A stretch of DNA of 64,000 nt from the NCBI RefSeq assembly GCF_036670015.1, contig NZ_CP137636.1, forward strand, positions 2,458,501 through 2,522,500, given 5' to 3'. Numbering within the stretch: the stretch's first letter is position 1; each line of letters begins with the position of its first letter. Position numbers and translations under genes: made by a program. The stretch comes from Niallia sp. XMNu-256. Lineage in GTDB: Bacteria > Bacillota > Bacilli > Bacillales > Cytobacillaceae. Positions 47,325 through 55,636 of the stretch are shown here, in pieces. Under the pieces are notes generated by a model that saw only the letters and a program-made list of their open reading frames with translations, ran no database searches and was not told the origin of the DNA.

Positions 47325-48842
47325 TTAAATACCTAGTGGATTTATTGGACGACTTCCATAGTAAGAAACAATACTCTTTGTTTCTGTATAAAGATCCAAT
47401 GTTTCAATACATAGTTCTCTTCCGAATCCTGATTGCTTATAACCACCAAATGGGGTTCCAGGCATTGCAGAGAATGGGCAGTTTACCATAACAATCCCTG
47501 CTTGAATTTGTCCAGCAACCCGTTGTGCACGTGCTCCATCTTTCGTCCAAACCGCTGAACCTAAACCGAACTCAGTATCATTTGCTAGTTTAATGGCTTC
47601 TTTTTCATCTTTAAACTTCATAACCACTACAACTGGGCCAAAGATCTCTTCTTTCACTACTGTCATATCGTGGTTCACATTTGCAATAACAGTTGGCTCA
47701 TACCAGAAGCCGTTCTCAAATCCTTCAACAACCGCTGGCTTTCCACCTGTTAAAATTTCTGCGCCTTCCTCGATGGCTGATTTAACATAGCCATCAATAA
47801 CTTCGACTTGGTTGCGGTCAATAATCGCTCCGACATGTGTGGCTTGATCAAATGGATCTCCTAATTTAATTTTCTTTGTTTTTTCAACAAACTTACTCAC
47901 AAACTCATCATAAATATCTTCATGTACATATAAACGTGAACGCGCTTCACAAGATTGACCTGTGTTATAGAAAATGCCATAAAGTGAACCGTCTACTGCC
48001 GCATCAATGTCTGCATCCGCAAATACTAGATTCGGAGATTTCCCTCCAAGCTCTAATGTGACACGCTTTAATGTTTGTGAAGCTCTAGCCATAATGTCTT
48101 TTCCAATTGGTGTGGAGCCTGTAAATGCCACTTTATCCACTTGCTCGTGTTCAACTAAATAATTACCAACTTCAGAACCTGATCCTGGAATAATGTTAAC
48201 GACACCTTCTGGGACTCCTGCTTCTAGGCAAATTTCACCTAAAATAATGGCAGTTAGCGGTGTTAAAGAAGCTGGTTTTACTACAACTGAACATCCTACT
48301 GCAATGGCAGGGGCAATTTTCCAAGCGGCCATCATTAATGGATAGTTCCAAGGGATAATTTGCGCACATACGCCAACTGGTTCTTTTTCTGTATAGTTAT
48401 GGAACTGACCTGGCATTGGATTGACACGGCCACCATGTGAAACAATCGCACCCGCGTAAAATTCGAAGTCTTCGATCGCTTGGTTTACTTGACCTTGTGC
48501 TGTACCTAAACTTTTACCTGTATCTAGCATTTCTAATTCTACTAATTCGTTAAAACGAGAGCGCATAATGCTAGCAATTTTATTCAATACTCGTGAACGC
48601 TTATTAACCGGGAACTTCTTCCACTTACCAAAATCAAACGCGTTACGTGCTGCTTGAACTGCTTTTTCAGCATCTTCTTTTGTTGCCTTTGCTACTTCCG
48701 CAATGAGTTCACCTGTAGCAGGGTTATACGCTTTGATTGTTCCCCCATCACCGCTCTCTACTTTTTGACCGTTTATAATTAAATGATAGAAATCACGTTT
48801 CATCGTTTTGTTCTCTAGAATGGTTTGTTGTGTTGTTGACAT
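47325..48842 (-). CDS. Aldehyde dehydrogenase in paa operon
   Basis: A 505-residue NAD(P)-dependent aldehyde dehydrogenase of the betaine/phenylacetaldehyde group: VTLELGGKSPNLVF (Glu general base) and YNTGQSCEARSRLYV (nucleophile Cys about 300), IIPWNYPLMMAAWKIAPAIAVGCSVVVKPA. It fits either phenylacetaldehyde to phenylacetate oxidation (feeding PaaK) or the 3-oxo-5,6-dehydrosuberyl-CoA semialdehyde step normally done by PaaZ, since no paaZ is present. The choice is inference. It lies between paaG and paaH on the same strand. Confidence 0.85.
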   Translation of the reverse strand: MSTTQQTILENKTMKRDFYHLIINGQKVESGDGGTIKAYNPATGELIAEVAKATKEDAEKAVQAARNAFDFGKWKKFPVNKRSRVLNKIASIMRSRFNELVELEMLDTGKSLGTAQGQVNQAIEDFEFYAGAIVSHGGRVNPMPGQFHNYTEKEPVGVCAQIIPWNYPLMMAAWKIAPAIAVGCSVVVKPASLTPLTAIILGEICLEAGVPEGVVNIIPGSGSEVGNYLVEHEQVDKVAFTGSTPIGKDIMARASQTLKRVTLELGGKSPNLVFADADIDAAVDGSLYGIFYNTGQSCEARSRLYVHEDIYDEFVSKFVEKTKKIKLGDPFDQATHVGAIIDRNQVEVIDGYVKSAIEEGAEILTGGKPAVVEGFENGFWYEPTVIANVNHDMTVVKEEIFGPVVVVMKFKDEKEAIKLANDTEFGLGSAVWTKDGARAQRVAGQIQAGIVMVNCPFSAMPGTPFGGYKQSGFGRELCIETLDLYTETKSIVSYYGSRPINPLGI

Positions 48843-48870
48843 GGATATTTCCTCCTCTTAATTTCCTAGT

Positions 48871-49644
48871 TTAGCTTCCAATGAAAATTGGTTTTCTTTT
48901 TTCAATAAAGGCTTGTACACCTTCTTGGTGGTCGTTTGTTAAACCTGCAATTCTCTGTCCTTGCGCTTCTGCTTCTAAGTAATCCTCAAATGAAAGGGTA
49001 TTGGCTTGTTTTAAATTCCGCTTGATCAATCCAACCGCTTTTGTTGGTAACTTCGCCAAATATTCCGTAAACTCCACCACTTCTTCATCCCATGTTTCGG
49101 TTGGGATCACCTTTGTAACCAAACCTAACTCCAATGCTTTCTCCGCTGAAATTTTTTCTCCTAATATGGAAAGTTCAGCTGCTTTTGAGTAACCTACTAA
49201 GTTTTGCAAGAAATAAAGATTACCAGAGTCAGGAATTAAACCTATATGAATAAAAGCGTTAACATAGCTTGATTTTTCGGAAGCCAACCTGAAATCACAG
49301 GCTAAAGCTAGACTAAATCCTGCTCCAGCGGCAACCCCATTGACTGCTGCTACCACTGGTTTTTCCAGGTTCATAATTTTTTTCATCATCGGACCGTATT
49401 GCTCACGTAACACTTGGCCATGGTCCATATTTTCATCCACGTCGCTTAAGTCTTGGCCTGAACAAAATCCGCGACCTTCTCCAGTAAATACTAGACACCT
49501 AACTTTTTCATCTCTACCCGCTTCTTTCACAGCCGCTGAAATTTCACGAATCATCGTACGATTAAAAGCATTTAATTTATCTGGTCGAGATAACGTAATC
49601 GTTGCCACTCCATCGATCAACGTATATTGAATCGTTTCATACAT
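48871..49644 (-). CDS. paaG: PaaG-type enoyl-CoA hydratase/isomerase
   Basis: 257 residues, crotonase fold. Marks: FTGEGRGFCSGQDLSDVDENMDHGQVLREQY, the Cys/Gln-Asp pattern (CSGQDL) typical of PaaG, and AAVNGVAAGAGFSLALACDFRLASEKSSYVNAFIHIGLIPDSGNLYFL. PaaG is the ring-1,2-epoxyphenylacetyl-CoA isomerase that makes oxepin-CoA. It is 14 bases from the PaaF gene and 28 bases before the aldehyde dehydrogenase. GGAGGT precedes the ATG. Confidence 0.9.
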   Translation of the reverse strand: MYETIQYTLIDGVATITLSRPDKLNAFNRTMIREISAAVKEAGRDEKVRCLVFTGEGRGFCSGQDLSDVDENMDHGQVLREQYGPMMKKIMNLEKPVVAAVNGVAAGAGFSLALACDFRLASEKSSYVNAFIHIGLIPDSGNLYFLQNLVGYSKAAELSILGEKISAEKALELGLVTKVIPTETWDEEVVEFTEYLAKLPTKAVGLIKRNLKQANTLSFEDYLEAEAQGQRIAGLTNDHQEGVQAFIEKRKPIFIGS

Positions 49645-49658
49645 GTGGGAGCACCTCC

Positions 49659-50435
49659 TTATTTCCCTTTAAATTCTGCTTTTCTTTTTTCAACAAAAGC
49701 TTGCATTCCTTCTTTTTGATCTTGTGAAGAGAACAATAAATAGAAATTTTTCCGTTCATACTGCATCCCTTCATATAAGGAATAATCGACTGCTTTATTA
49801 ATGGAGTCTTTAATCAGTCTTAAAGATAAAGGAGGTTGCTTCGCCAATCTTTTCGCTAATTTCATACTTTCTTCCATTAATAATTCTTCGGAAACAATTC
49901 TGTTAATGATTCCATACTCTAGAGCGGTTTCAGCGGAGATGCGATCCCCTGTCCAAATCCACTCTAATGCTTTTGCTCGGCCAACAATTTTCGTTAATCG
50001 CTGCGTTCCGCCTGCTCCCGGCATCACACCAAGTTGAACTTCCGGAAACGAGAATTGAGTACCACTAGCAGCAATTAAAAGATCTAGGCTTAAGGCCAAC
50101 TCAAAACCACCGCCAAATACAAATCCTTTCACAGCCCCAATAACTGGTTTTTTGATGAGAGTGATTCGATCCCAATCTGCGAACTGATTTAATAATTCCA
50201 TTTGAATCGAATCATTTTCTGCCATTTCATCAATATCAGCTCCAGCAGAAAACGCTCTCCCATTTCCTGTTACTAGAATCGTAACGACTTCATCATTTTG
50301 GTCAAACTCTTCAAGCGCAACAACAATTTCTCTTATCATTTTTCGATTTAAAGCATTTAGCTGCTTAGGACGATTGAGTTTAATCACTCCTACTCCGTCC
50401 TCTATCAATCTTTCAATATGTTGGAATCGATTCAT
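49659..50435 (-). CDS. paaF: PaaF-type enoyl-CoA hydratase
   Basis: 258 residues, crotonase fold with VTGNGRAFSAGADIDEMAEND and GFVFGGGFELALSLDLLIAASGTQFSFPEVQLGVMPGAGGTQRLTKIVG. The glutamates in the E-L-A-L and FPEV strands fit the hydratase pair. It hydrates 2,3-dehydroadipyl-CoA in the paa beta-oxidation. Its ATG overlaps the stop of the EthD-like gene (ATGA-type overlap), so translation is coupled. Confidence 0.9.
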   Translation of the reverse strand: MNRFQHIERLIEDGVGVIKLNRPKQLNALNRKMIREIVVALEEFDQNDEVVTILVTGNGRAFSAGADIDEMAENDSIQMELLNQFADWDRITLIKKPVIGAVKGFVFGGGFELALSLDLLIAASGTQFSFPEVQLGVMPGAGGTQRLTKIVGRAKALEWIWTGDRISAETALEYGIINRIVSEELLMEESMKLAKRLAKQPPLSLRLIKDSINKAVDYSLYEGMQYERKNFYLLFSSQDQKEGMQAFVEKRKAEFKGK

Positions 50436-50737
50436 TCAACATCCTCACCAATCATAAAGGAGACGATATCACCTGCGAAACTCATCACATCCTTGCTTGA
50501 TGCTTTTCCTTCAGGAGATTTTAGTCCTGCCTTTAAATCTTCCATGCTGTCGTAGTACATTTCACAAATTAAATAGTATTTTGATTCTCCACCCATTGGA
50601 GATCCAGTTCCTTTTGTTACCTTCATTTTGCGTAACCCAGGTATTTTTTCTGTAACAGGTACATGGACATTAAAATAATGTTCATCAAATGCCTCTTTGT
50701 TTTCTGGTTGTTTATAAAATGCAATTAGTTTTACCAC
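50432..50737 (-). CDS. EthD-family protein in paa operon
   Basis: A 101-residue dimeric alpha/beta-barrel (EthD-like) protein beginning MVKLIAFYKQPENKEAFDEHYFNVHVPVTEKIPGLRKMKV. EthD-type proteins occur in several aromatic-degradation clusters, with uncertain function (stress-responsive or isomerase-like). It is between paaD and paaF and overlaps paaF by 4 bases. GAAAGAGGGATTC precedes the ATG. Not part of the classic E. coli paa set. Confidence 0.82.
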   Translation of the reverse strand: MVKLIAFYKQPENKEAFDEHYFNVHVPVTEKIPGLRKMKVTKGTGSPMGGESKYYLICEMYYDSMEDLKAGLKSPEGKASSKDVMSFAGDIVSFMIGEDVE

Positions 50738-50752
50738 TGGTGAATCCCTCTT

Positions 50753-51253
50753 TCAAATTGTATTTGCAATTAGCTTCATTGCTTCAAATGGGTTTTTACA
50801 ACTTTTACAATAAAGAATACTTCGACATGCTGTCGGACCAAATAAATTATCAAGTGTCACATAAGTAGAACCGCAGTACGGACAGTCTACATGCCAGGAA
50901 CCATCTTCCTCAAAATGAGTCGGTGGAGGTGCGATTCCAAATTCCTTTAGCCCTCGCATCCCTTGTTCTGTAACCCGATCTGAAGTCCAAGGAGGAGAAT
51001 TGATGAACTCCACAGTCGTCTCCTCCACCCCTTCTAAACGATTAACTGCCTTTTCCACATTTTCACGAATCAGCTCTAAAGCAGGACATCCGACAAAGGT
51101 TGGCAGGATCTCTACCTTTACTGATTGATTTACAATTGAAACACTTTCAACCATTCCTAAATCAATAATACTCACCGTATCGATTTCGGGATCCTTCACT
51201 GTTGCTAGTACTTCTAAAACATCCTCTTTAACTATTTGAGTTGGTGCTTTCAT
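50753..51253 (-). CDS. paaD: PaaD, phenylacetyl-CoA epoxidase accessory factor
   Basis: 166 residues. The N-terminal half is a MIP18/DUF59 domain (VLEVLATVKDPEIDTVSIIDLGMVESVSI...VGCPALELIRENVEKAV). The C-terminal part carries a zinc ribbon-like CPYCGSTYV...CRSILYCKSC. This is PaaD, thought to help iron-centre assembly for the PaaABC epoxidase. It follows PaaC by 27 bases and precedes the EthD gene. GAGGTGTG precedes the ATG. Confidence 0.92.
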   Translation of the reverse strand: MKAPTQIVKEDVLEVLATVKDPEIDTVSIIDLGMVESVSIVNQSVKVEILPTFVGCPALELIRENVEKAVNRLEGVEETTVEFINSPPWTSDRVTEQGMRGLKEFGIAPPPTHFEEDGSWHVDCPYCGSTYVTLDNLFGPTACRSILYCKSCKNPFEAMKLIANTI

Positions 51254-51279
51254 TCCTCACACCTCTTTTCTTCTTGTAT

Positions 51280-52083
51280 TTACCAGGAAGCTGCAGGATT
51301 TAGATTGTAAACTTGGGTTAAGACCGAAAGTGCTTCCTCCAATTCGATCGTATGCTCACCATTTCTGCCATTTAGATTTACTGTGCTAAAATGACTCGGA
51401 ACGCGTAATTGAACAGACTCTAAAACAGGACCAATCGCGGCTGCCCATTTTTGTTTTAAAATGCTCTCTTCTTCAATTAATCCAGCTTTAATAATTTGAT
51501 CTGCGTCAGCACCGAATGAAAAGACATCGGAAAAATCATTGATTACTTTCTCAAATGCCGCTTTCATTCGTTCTTTTGCTTCATCTGTCGAGCTTAATAG
51601 TTGTACAAACCAAGTTTTCCAGTGAAGTAAATGATAGTGTATCTCCATATCAACTTTTACAGCAACATCTGCAAGAGGTTGATATGAGCTTTGTTTAAGA
51701 GATTGAATTTTGACTTTTTTGGCTGATGTATAAAGATAGTTTCGAACAACCGCGAAAGCCCAATCATACTCAGGATCTTCGATATAATTACCTGGTCCGT
51801 TCACTCGCTCTACTAAAATACAATTCTTTCTTTCTCTCCAAGGTCGACCGTGCGCTAAAGCATCGGCATCGCCTTCACCTAATTCCTCAAGCAGTTTATA
51901 AAACATCGCTGCATGCCCCATGCTGTCTTGGCTAATGGAGGAGGAAGCCACGTCTTCTTCAATATGTGGTGCTAGTCCGAGCCACTCGGAATTACGATAA
52001 GCGTATAGAAAATCATCATCTGCTAGTTGATAAAGTAGATTAGCAATTACCTCTTTATTTACCGAATTCACATTCTCACTCAT
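51280..52083 (-). CDS. paaC: PaaC, structural subunit of phenylacetyl-CoA epoxidase
   Basis: A 267-residue ferritin-like protein. It pairs with PaaA; segments LLYQLADDDFLYAYRNSEWLGLAPHIEEDVASSSISQDSMGHAAMFYKLL and VKVDMEIHYHLLHWKTWFVQLL match PaaC, which has the fold but lacks a full di-iron site. ATG 52083 has GGAG 9 bases upstream and overlaps the stop of paaB by 4 bases, so translation is coupled. Length is normal. Confidence 0.93.
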   Translation of the reverse strand: MSENVNSVNKEVIANLLYQLADDDFLYAYRNSEWLGLAPHIEEDVASSSISQDSMGHAAMFYKLLEELGEGDADALAHGRPWRERKNCILVERVNGPGNYIEDPEYDWAFAVVRNYLYTSAKKVKIQSLKQSSYQPLADVAVKVDMEIHYHLLHWKTWFVQLLSSTDEAKERMKAAFEKVINDFSDVFSFGADADQIIKAGLIEEESILKQKWAAAIGPVLESVQLRVPSHFSTVNLNGRNGEHTIELEEALSVLTQVYNLNPAASW

Positions 52084-52433
52084 TGACTTTTCTCCTCTCC
52101 CCAAGACAAGATTTCTTTTTCATCAAACATTTTTTGTTCGTAATGACGCCATTTTGCTTTTAAATACCCATACCCTTTTGTAGTTCGATAGTTTTTGTTA
52201 TCTAGACGATTGAGAATTGGCTTTTCCTCTGGACTCAACCCCCGTATATTCGTGCGATTGACAACCCAAATATCTGCCACTGGTTCTCTTCTCATAAAGT
52301 TTTCTTGTGCCATAATAATTGCCATTTCTTCATTTGGAGCTAAAAGACTAAATTGGTGTTGAAATGATGATGTAGGTGTGCGTTTACTAAATACTTCAAA
52401 TTCCTGATAAAATGTTTTATTATCGTTTCCCAT
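52080..52433 (-). CDS. paaB: PaaB, small subunit of phenylacetyl-CoA epoxidase
   Basis: 117 residues. It begins MGNDNKTFYQEFEVFSKRTPTSSFQHQFSLLAPNEEMAIIMAQENFMRREPVADIWVVNRTNI, the standard PaaB pattern; E. coli PaaB is about 95 residues, so this form is longer at the C-terminus (RTTKGYGYLKAKWRHYEQKMF). PaaB bridges PaaAC dimers in the epoxidase. GGAGG upstream; stop overlaps paaC. Confidence 0.93.
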   Translation of the reverse strand: MGNDNKTFYQEFEVFSKRTPTSSFQHQFSLLAPNEEMAIIMAQENFMRREPVADIWVVNRTNIRGLSPEEKPILNRLDNKNYRTTKGYGYLKAKWRHYEQKMFDEKEILSWGEEKSQ

Positions 52434-52454
52434 TTTCCTTCATCCTCCTTCTCT

Positions 52455-53414
52455 TTATTTGTTCACCACTGCCGCTAATGCATCACGAACCCAAGCATTA
52501 TTCTCATAAGACGTCCTTCTAAGTTTGAGTCTAGCTTGTGAGCGTGGACCTTTATTTTTAATAATTTGCTTAAATTCATTCCAATCAGGCTGCTGATAAA
52601 TCCATGTTTGATTTTCTTCATCAAAACGAATCGTTGGATCTGGAATCGTTAGGCCTAGTGAATGAATTCTTGGGATATATTTTGTAAAGAAGTCTTGTCT
52701 GAAGTCTTCGTTTGACTTTGTCCGAATCTTATATTTAATCGTTACATCTTGTTTCGATGCCCCGGTTGTTGAACTGCCTGCTGGTCCAAAGAACATCAGT
52801 AGTGCTGGCCACCAGCGGTTTAAAGCATCTTGAATCATTTCTTTTTGTTCTTCCGTTCCTTCAGCAAGTGCCATGATGATCGCTTCTCCATGATGAGCGT
52901 GGAACACTTCCTCTGCACAAATTCGCTGTAACGCTCTTGCGTATGGGCCGTACGATGCGCCTAACATATTGGTTTGTGTGATAATCGCCGCTCCATCAAC
53001 TAACCAACCAATTAAACCGGCGTCACCCCAAGATTTTGTTGCCATATGGAAGACATTATGAAACTTTAAATCTCCGTTAAATAAGTCTTGCATTAAGTCT
53101 CCGCGGTTTTTTCCGTATGGTTTTAATAGATCTTCTGCTACACGTAACAGCAATTGTCCATGACCCATTTCATCCTGTACCTTCGCCATAATTCCTAGTT
53201 TACGGTGAAGCGATGGTGCTTTTGGTACCCATTCTTTTTCTGGCAGTGCTCCCATAATTTCACTAATTCCATGCATCGAGATTAATTTAATGAGTGTAAT
53301 TCTGTATTCTTCAGGCATCCAATCATCTGCTTCGATCTTCTCACCATTTTCAATCTTTTGCATAAACAGTTCTAATTTTTCTGACTCTTCAATAACTGAG
53401 GACATCTTAATCAT
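52455..53414 (-). CDS. paaA: PaaA, catalytic subunit of phenylacetyl-CoA epoxidase
   Basis: A 319-residue di-iron ferritin-like oxygenase. The EXXH-type iron ligands appear in QDEMGHGQLLLRVAEDLL and EEVFHAHHGEAI, with flanking DAGLIGWLVDGAAII. It epoxidises the aromatic ring of phenylacetyl-CoA. It is the first gene of the operon; AAAGGAGG lies upstream of ATG 53414. Two inverted repeats lie between it and paaK and probably control it. Confidence 0.95.
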   Translation of the reverse strand: MIKMSSVIEESEKLELFMQKIENGEKIEADDWMPEEYRITLIKLISMHGISEIMGALPEKEWVPKAPSLHRKLGIMAKVQDEMGHGQLLLRVAEDLLKPYGKNRGDLMQDLFNGDLKFHNVFHMATKSWGDAGLIGWLVDGAAIITQTNMLGASYGPYARALQRICAEEVFHAHHGEAIIMALAEGTEEQKEMIQDALNRWWPALLMFFGPAGSSTTGASKQDVTIKYKIRTKSNEDFRQDFFTKYIPRIHSLGLTIPDPTIRFDEENQTWIYQQPDWNEFKQIIKNKGPRSQARLKLRRTSYENNAWVRDALAAVVNK

Positions 53415-53438
53415 TTTTCATTGCCTCCTTTTATTTGT

Positions 53439-53475
53439 ATAACAGGTTTATAACGTTATTATAGTTTATTGTTAT
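53439..53475. promoter_or_regulatory. paa operator candidate 1 (37-nt variant)
   Basis: ATAACA-N25-TGTTAT with an inner ATAACGTTAT palindrome, 25 bases upstream of the paaA start. It probably covers the promoter start or leader of the paa operon. Confidence 0.5.
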
Positions 53476-53605
53476 ATGGATTGCAACTGTTTTCTGATAA
53501 TTTTTTATTTTATAAATCAATTTGATAAAAACCTTTATTTAATAAGGTTTAAAGCCTTTGACTTTCAATATTTTATAAGGATTTATTGTATAATTCTTAA
53601 ATCGT

Positions 53606-53641
53606 ATAACAATTTTATTTAAAAAAACTTTTTATTGTTAT
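53606..53641. promoter_or_regulatory. paa operator candidate 2
   Basis: ATAACA-N24-TGTTAT, outer arms ATAACAAT / ATTGTTAT, 192 bases upstream of paaA. Same 36-nt span as the site before paaK. Confidence 0.55.
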
Positions 53642-53722
53642 GTAATTACATTAAGCCAATAGAACTTTTTAGTAAGGTATTTTAAACGAAAAAACTCCAT
53701 TTGATTTCATATCTAAAGAATA

Positions 53723-53746
53723 GGCACAACCTAGTTAGGTTATGCC
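53723..53746 (-). terminator. Possible paaK terminator
   Basis: GGCACAACCTA / TAGGTTATGCC hairpin-like repeat 50 bases past the paaK stop. On the minus strand TATTCTTTAG follows, so a weak terminator is possible. Confidence 0.35.
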
Positions 53747-53795
53747 GTAAACATTAAACCATTTTATATAATTCGGTCTATTTACAAGTTTCTGA

Positions 53796-55124
53796 CTATT
53801 TAACAGCTAGTACTTCATTTCTCCGATCAATGACACGAACGGCTTTCCCTTCCGATCTAGGAATACTTCTCGGAGGTAACACTTGCACATTCATACTAAT
53901 TAAACAATGATTCTTCATCGAGTGTTGAACTGCTTTTCTAATGGCCGGGATAAATTCATGATTCATGTTTCCATTTACTTGTTCAAAAGTACTTTCTGTA
54001 ATCTCAACGTGAAGTTCAACAATATCCAGATTATTTTCTCTCTTTAAATGAACTTGGTAGTGTGGAGCTAGTTCATCAATTTGAATTAAGTAATGCTCGA
54101 TCTCTGAAGGAAACACATTAACCCCACGAATGATAAGCATATCGTCAATTCGTCCTTTAACTCGTGACATTCTCGTCGTTGTTCTGCCACATTTGCATTT
54201 TTCCCTTGTAATTGAGGCAATATCACCTGTACGGTATCGTATAACAGGAAACGCTTCCTTCGTTAGACTTGTGAAAACTAACTCTCCTTCTTCCCCATCT
54301 GGTACTCTTTCCAATGTATCTGGATTAATGACCTCGACTATAAAATGATCCTCTGCAATATGTAACCCGTCTTGGGCTTCATGACATTCCATTGCAACTC
54401 CAGGACCCATGACCTCACTTAATCCATAGATATCACATGCTTTTATATCAAATGTATCTTCTAAAAGTTTTCTCATTTCCTCTGACCAAGGCTCTGCACC
54501 GAAGATACCAAATTTTAAGGAAGTATTTTTCGGATCAATCCCTTGGGCACTTAATTCTTCTCCCACCTTTAAGATATAAGAAGGTGTTCCGGCAATAACC
54601 GTTGGCTTGTAGTCTTCAATAACTGTAATTTGCCGATCCGTATTACCTCCTGAGATCGGAACCGTTGCCATTCCTAGTCTTTCTGCACCATAATGAAGTC
54701 CTAATCCACCTGTAAATAAACCATATCCGTAGGCATTTTGGAAAATCCCTTCTGGTTCTCCACCAGCAATCGCGATCGCACGAGCAACCATGTCTGCCCA
54801 ATTATCAATATCATTTTTTGTGTAGGCAACTGTCGTTGGTTTTCCACTTGTACCGGATGAAGCATGAATTCGGACAATATCTTTTGTATCAACCGCAAAC
54901 AAGCCATATGGATAATGTTCTCTAAGATCCTTCTTTACTGTAAAAGGTAATTTCTGCAAATCATCAAGGGTTTGAATGCTCTCAGGAATTAAATTCCTCT
55001 TTTCAAACTGATTTTGATAAAACGGTACTTTGTTATACACTCTTTCTGCCGTGTTTTTTAATCTTTTCAGCTGAAGCGTTTCCATTTCGTCACGTGAATA
55101 GGTTTCTTCATTATGAATTATCAT
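53796..55124 (-). CDS. paaK: Phenylacetate-CoA ligase
   Basis: A 442-residue acyl-adenylate ligase that activates phenylacetate to phenylacetyl-CoA, the entry step of the pathway. Marks: IHASSGTSGKPTTVAYTKND (P-loop), YGLSEVMGPGVAMECHEAQDGLH, and RTGDIASITREKCKCGRTTTRMSRVKGRIDDMLIIRGVNVFPSEIE. It is transcribed toward paaA but separated by 381 bp with two operator candidates and a hairpin, so it probably has its own promoter. GGAGAAAT lies before ATG 55124. Confidence 0.95.
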   Translation of the reverse strand: MIIHNEETYSRDEMETLQLKRLKNTAERVYNKVPFYQNQFEKRNLIPESIQTLDDLQKLPFTVKKDLREHYPYGLFAVDTKDIVRIHASSGTSGKPTTVAYTKNDIDNWADMVARAIAIAGGEPEGIFQNAYGYGLFTGGLGLHYGAERLGMATVPISGGNTDRQITVIEDYKPTVIAGTPSYILKVGEELSAQGIDPKNTSLKFGIFGAEPWSEEMRKLLEDTFDIKACDIYGLSEVMGPGVAMECHEAQDGLHIAEDHFIVEVINPDTLERVPDGEEGELVFTSLTKEAFPVIRYRTGDIASITREKCKCGRTTTRMSRVKGRIDDMLIIRGVNVFPSEIEHYLIQIDELAPHYQVHLKRENNLDIVELHVEITESTFEQVNGNMNHEFIPAIRKAVQHSMKNHCLISMNVQVLPPRSIPRSEGKAVRVIDRRNEVLAVK

Positions 55125-55154
55125 GTTATTTCTCCCCTTTATTTAAAAATGTAT

Positions 55155-55190
55155 ATAACACAAAAATTTTAAAAGTATTTTTCGTGTTAT
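55155..55190. promoter_or_regulatory. paa operator candidate 3, upstream of paaK
   Basis: ATAACA-N24-TGTTAT, with arms ATAACAC.AAAAAT / ATTTTT.GTGTTAT, 31 bases before the paaK start. It is identical in span and outer arms to candidate 2. The rest of the 512-bp gap upstream of paaK is AT-rich with one hairpin. Confidence 0.55.
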
Positions 55191-55531
55191 GCGATTGTAA
55201 TTATAAGTTATCACATATTAAAATAGTTGTAAATAATATTCTGAATTTTTTAAATCTAGTTAAACATTTAACAATTTACTATTTTTATATAAATATTTTT
55301 TATAAGGAATGCAGTTTAACCAACGCTTTATTAATTACATATACATGAATAATATAATATTTTATACAATTTTCAATAGTATTTACATTAAAAGGCATTA
55401 AAAATATTTTTATTTTTTTAAAATTTTTCTCTAAGAATATATAACTTGTACTGTTATTTTTTCGTTATACCCTAGTTTTGTTTAATAAGCTTGTATTACA
55501 ATTTCCCTCATCCTATACAAAAAAAGAAAGA

Positions 55532-55551
55532 ACATAGAAAATTATCTATGT
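55532..55551 (-). terminator. Terminator of nuclease remnant
   Basis: ACATAGA / TCTATGT stem with loop AAAATT; on the minus strand it is followed by TCTTTCTTTTTTTG. Confidence 0.65.
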
Positions 55552-55636
55552 CCCTTTTGGTCTTACATAATTTATTTCTACTTGAAAAGCAAGCAAAAAA
55601 TCCAGCTATTAAAAAGAATCCTTTTTTGAATCAATT

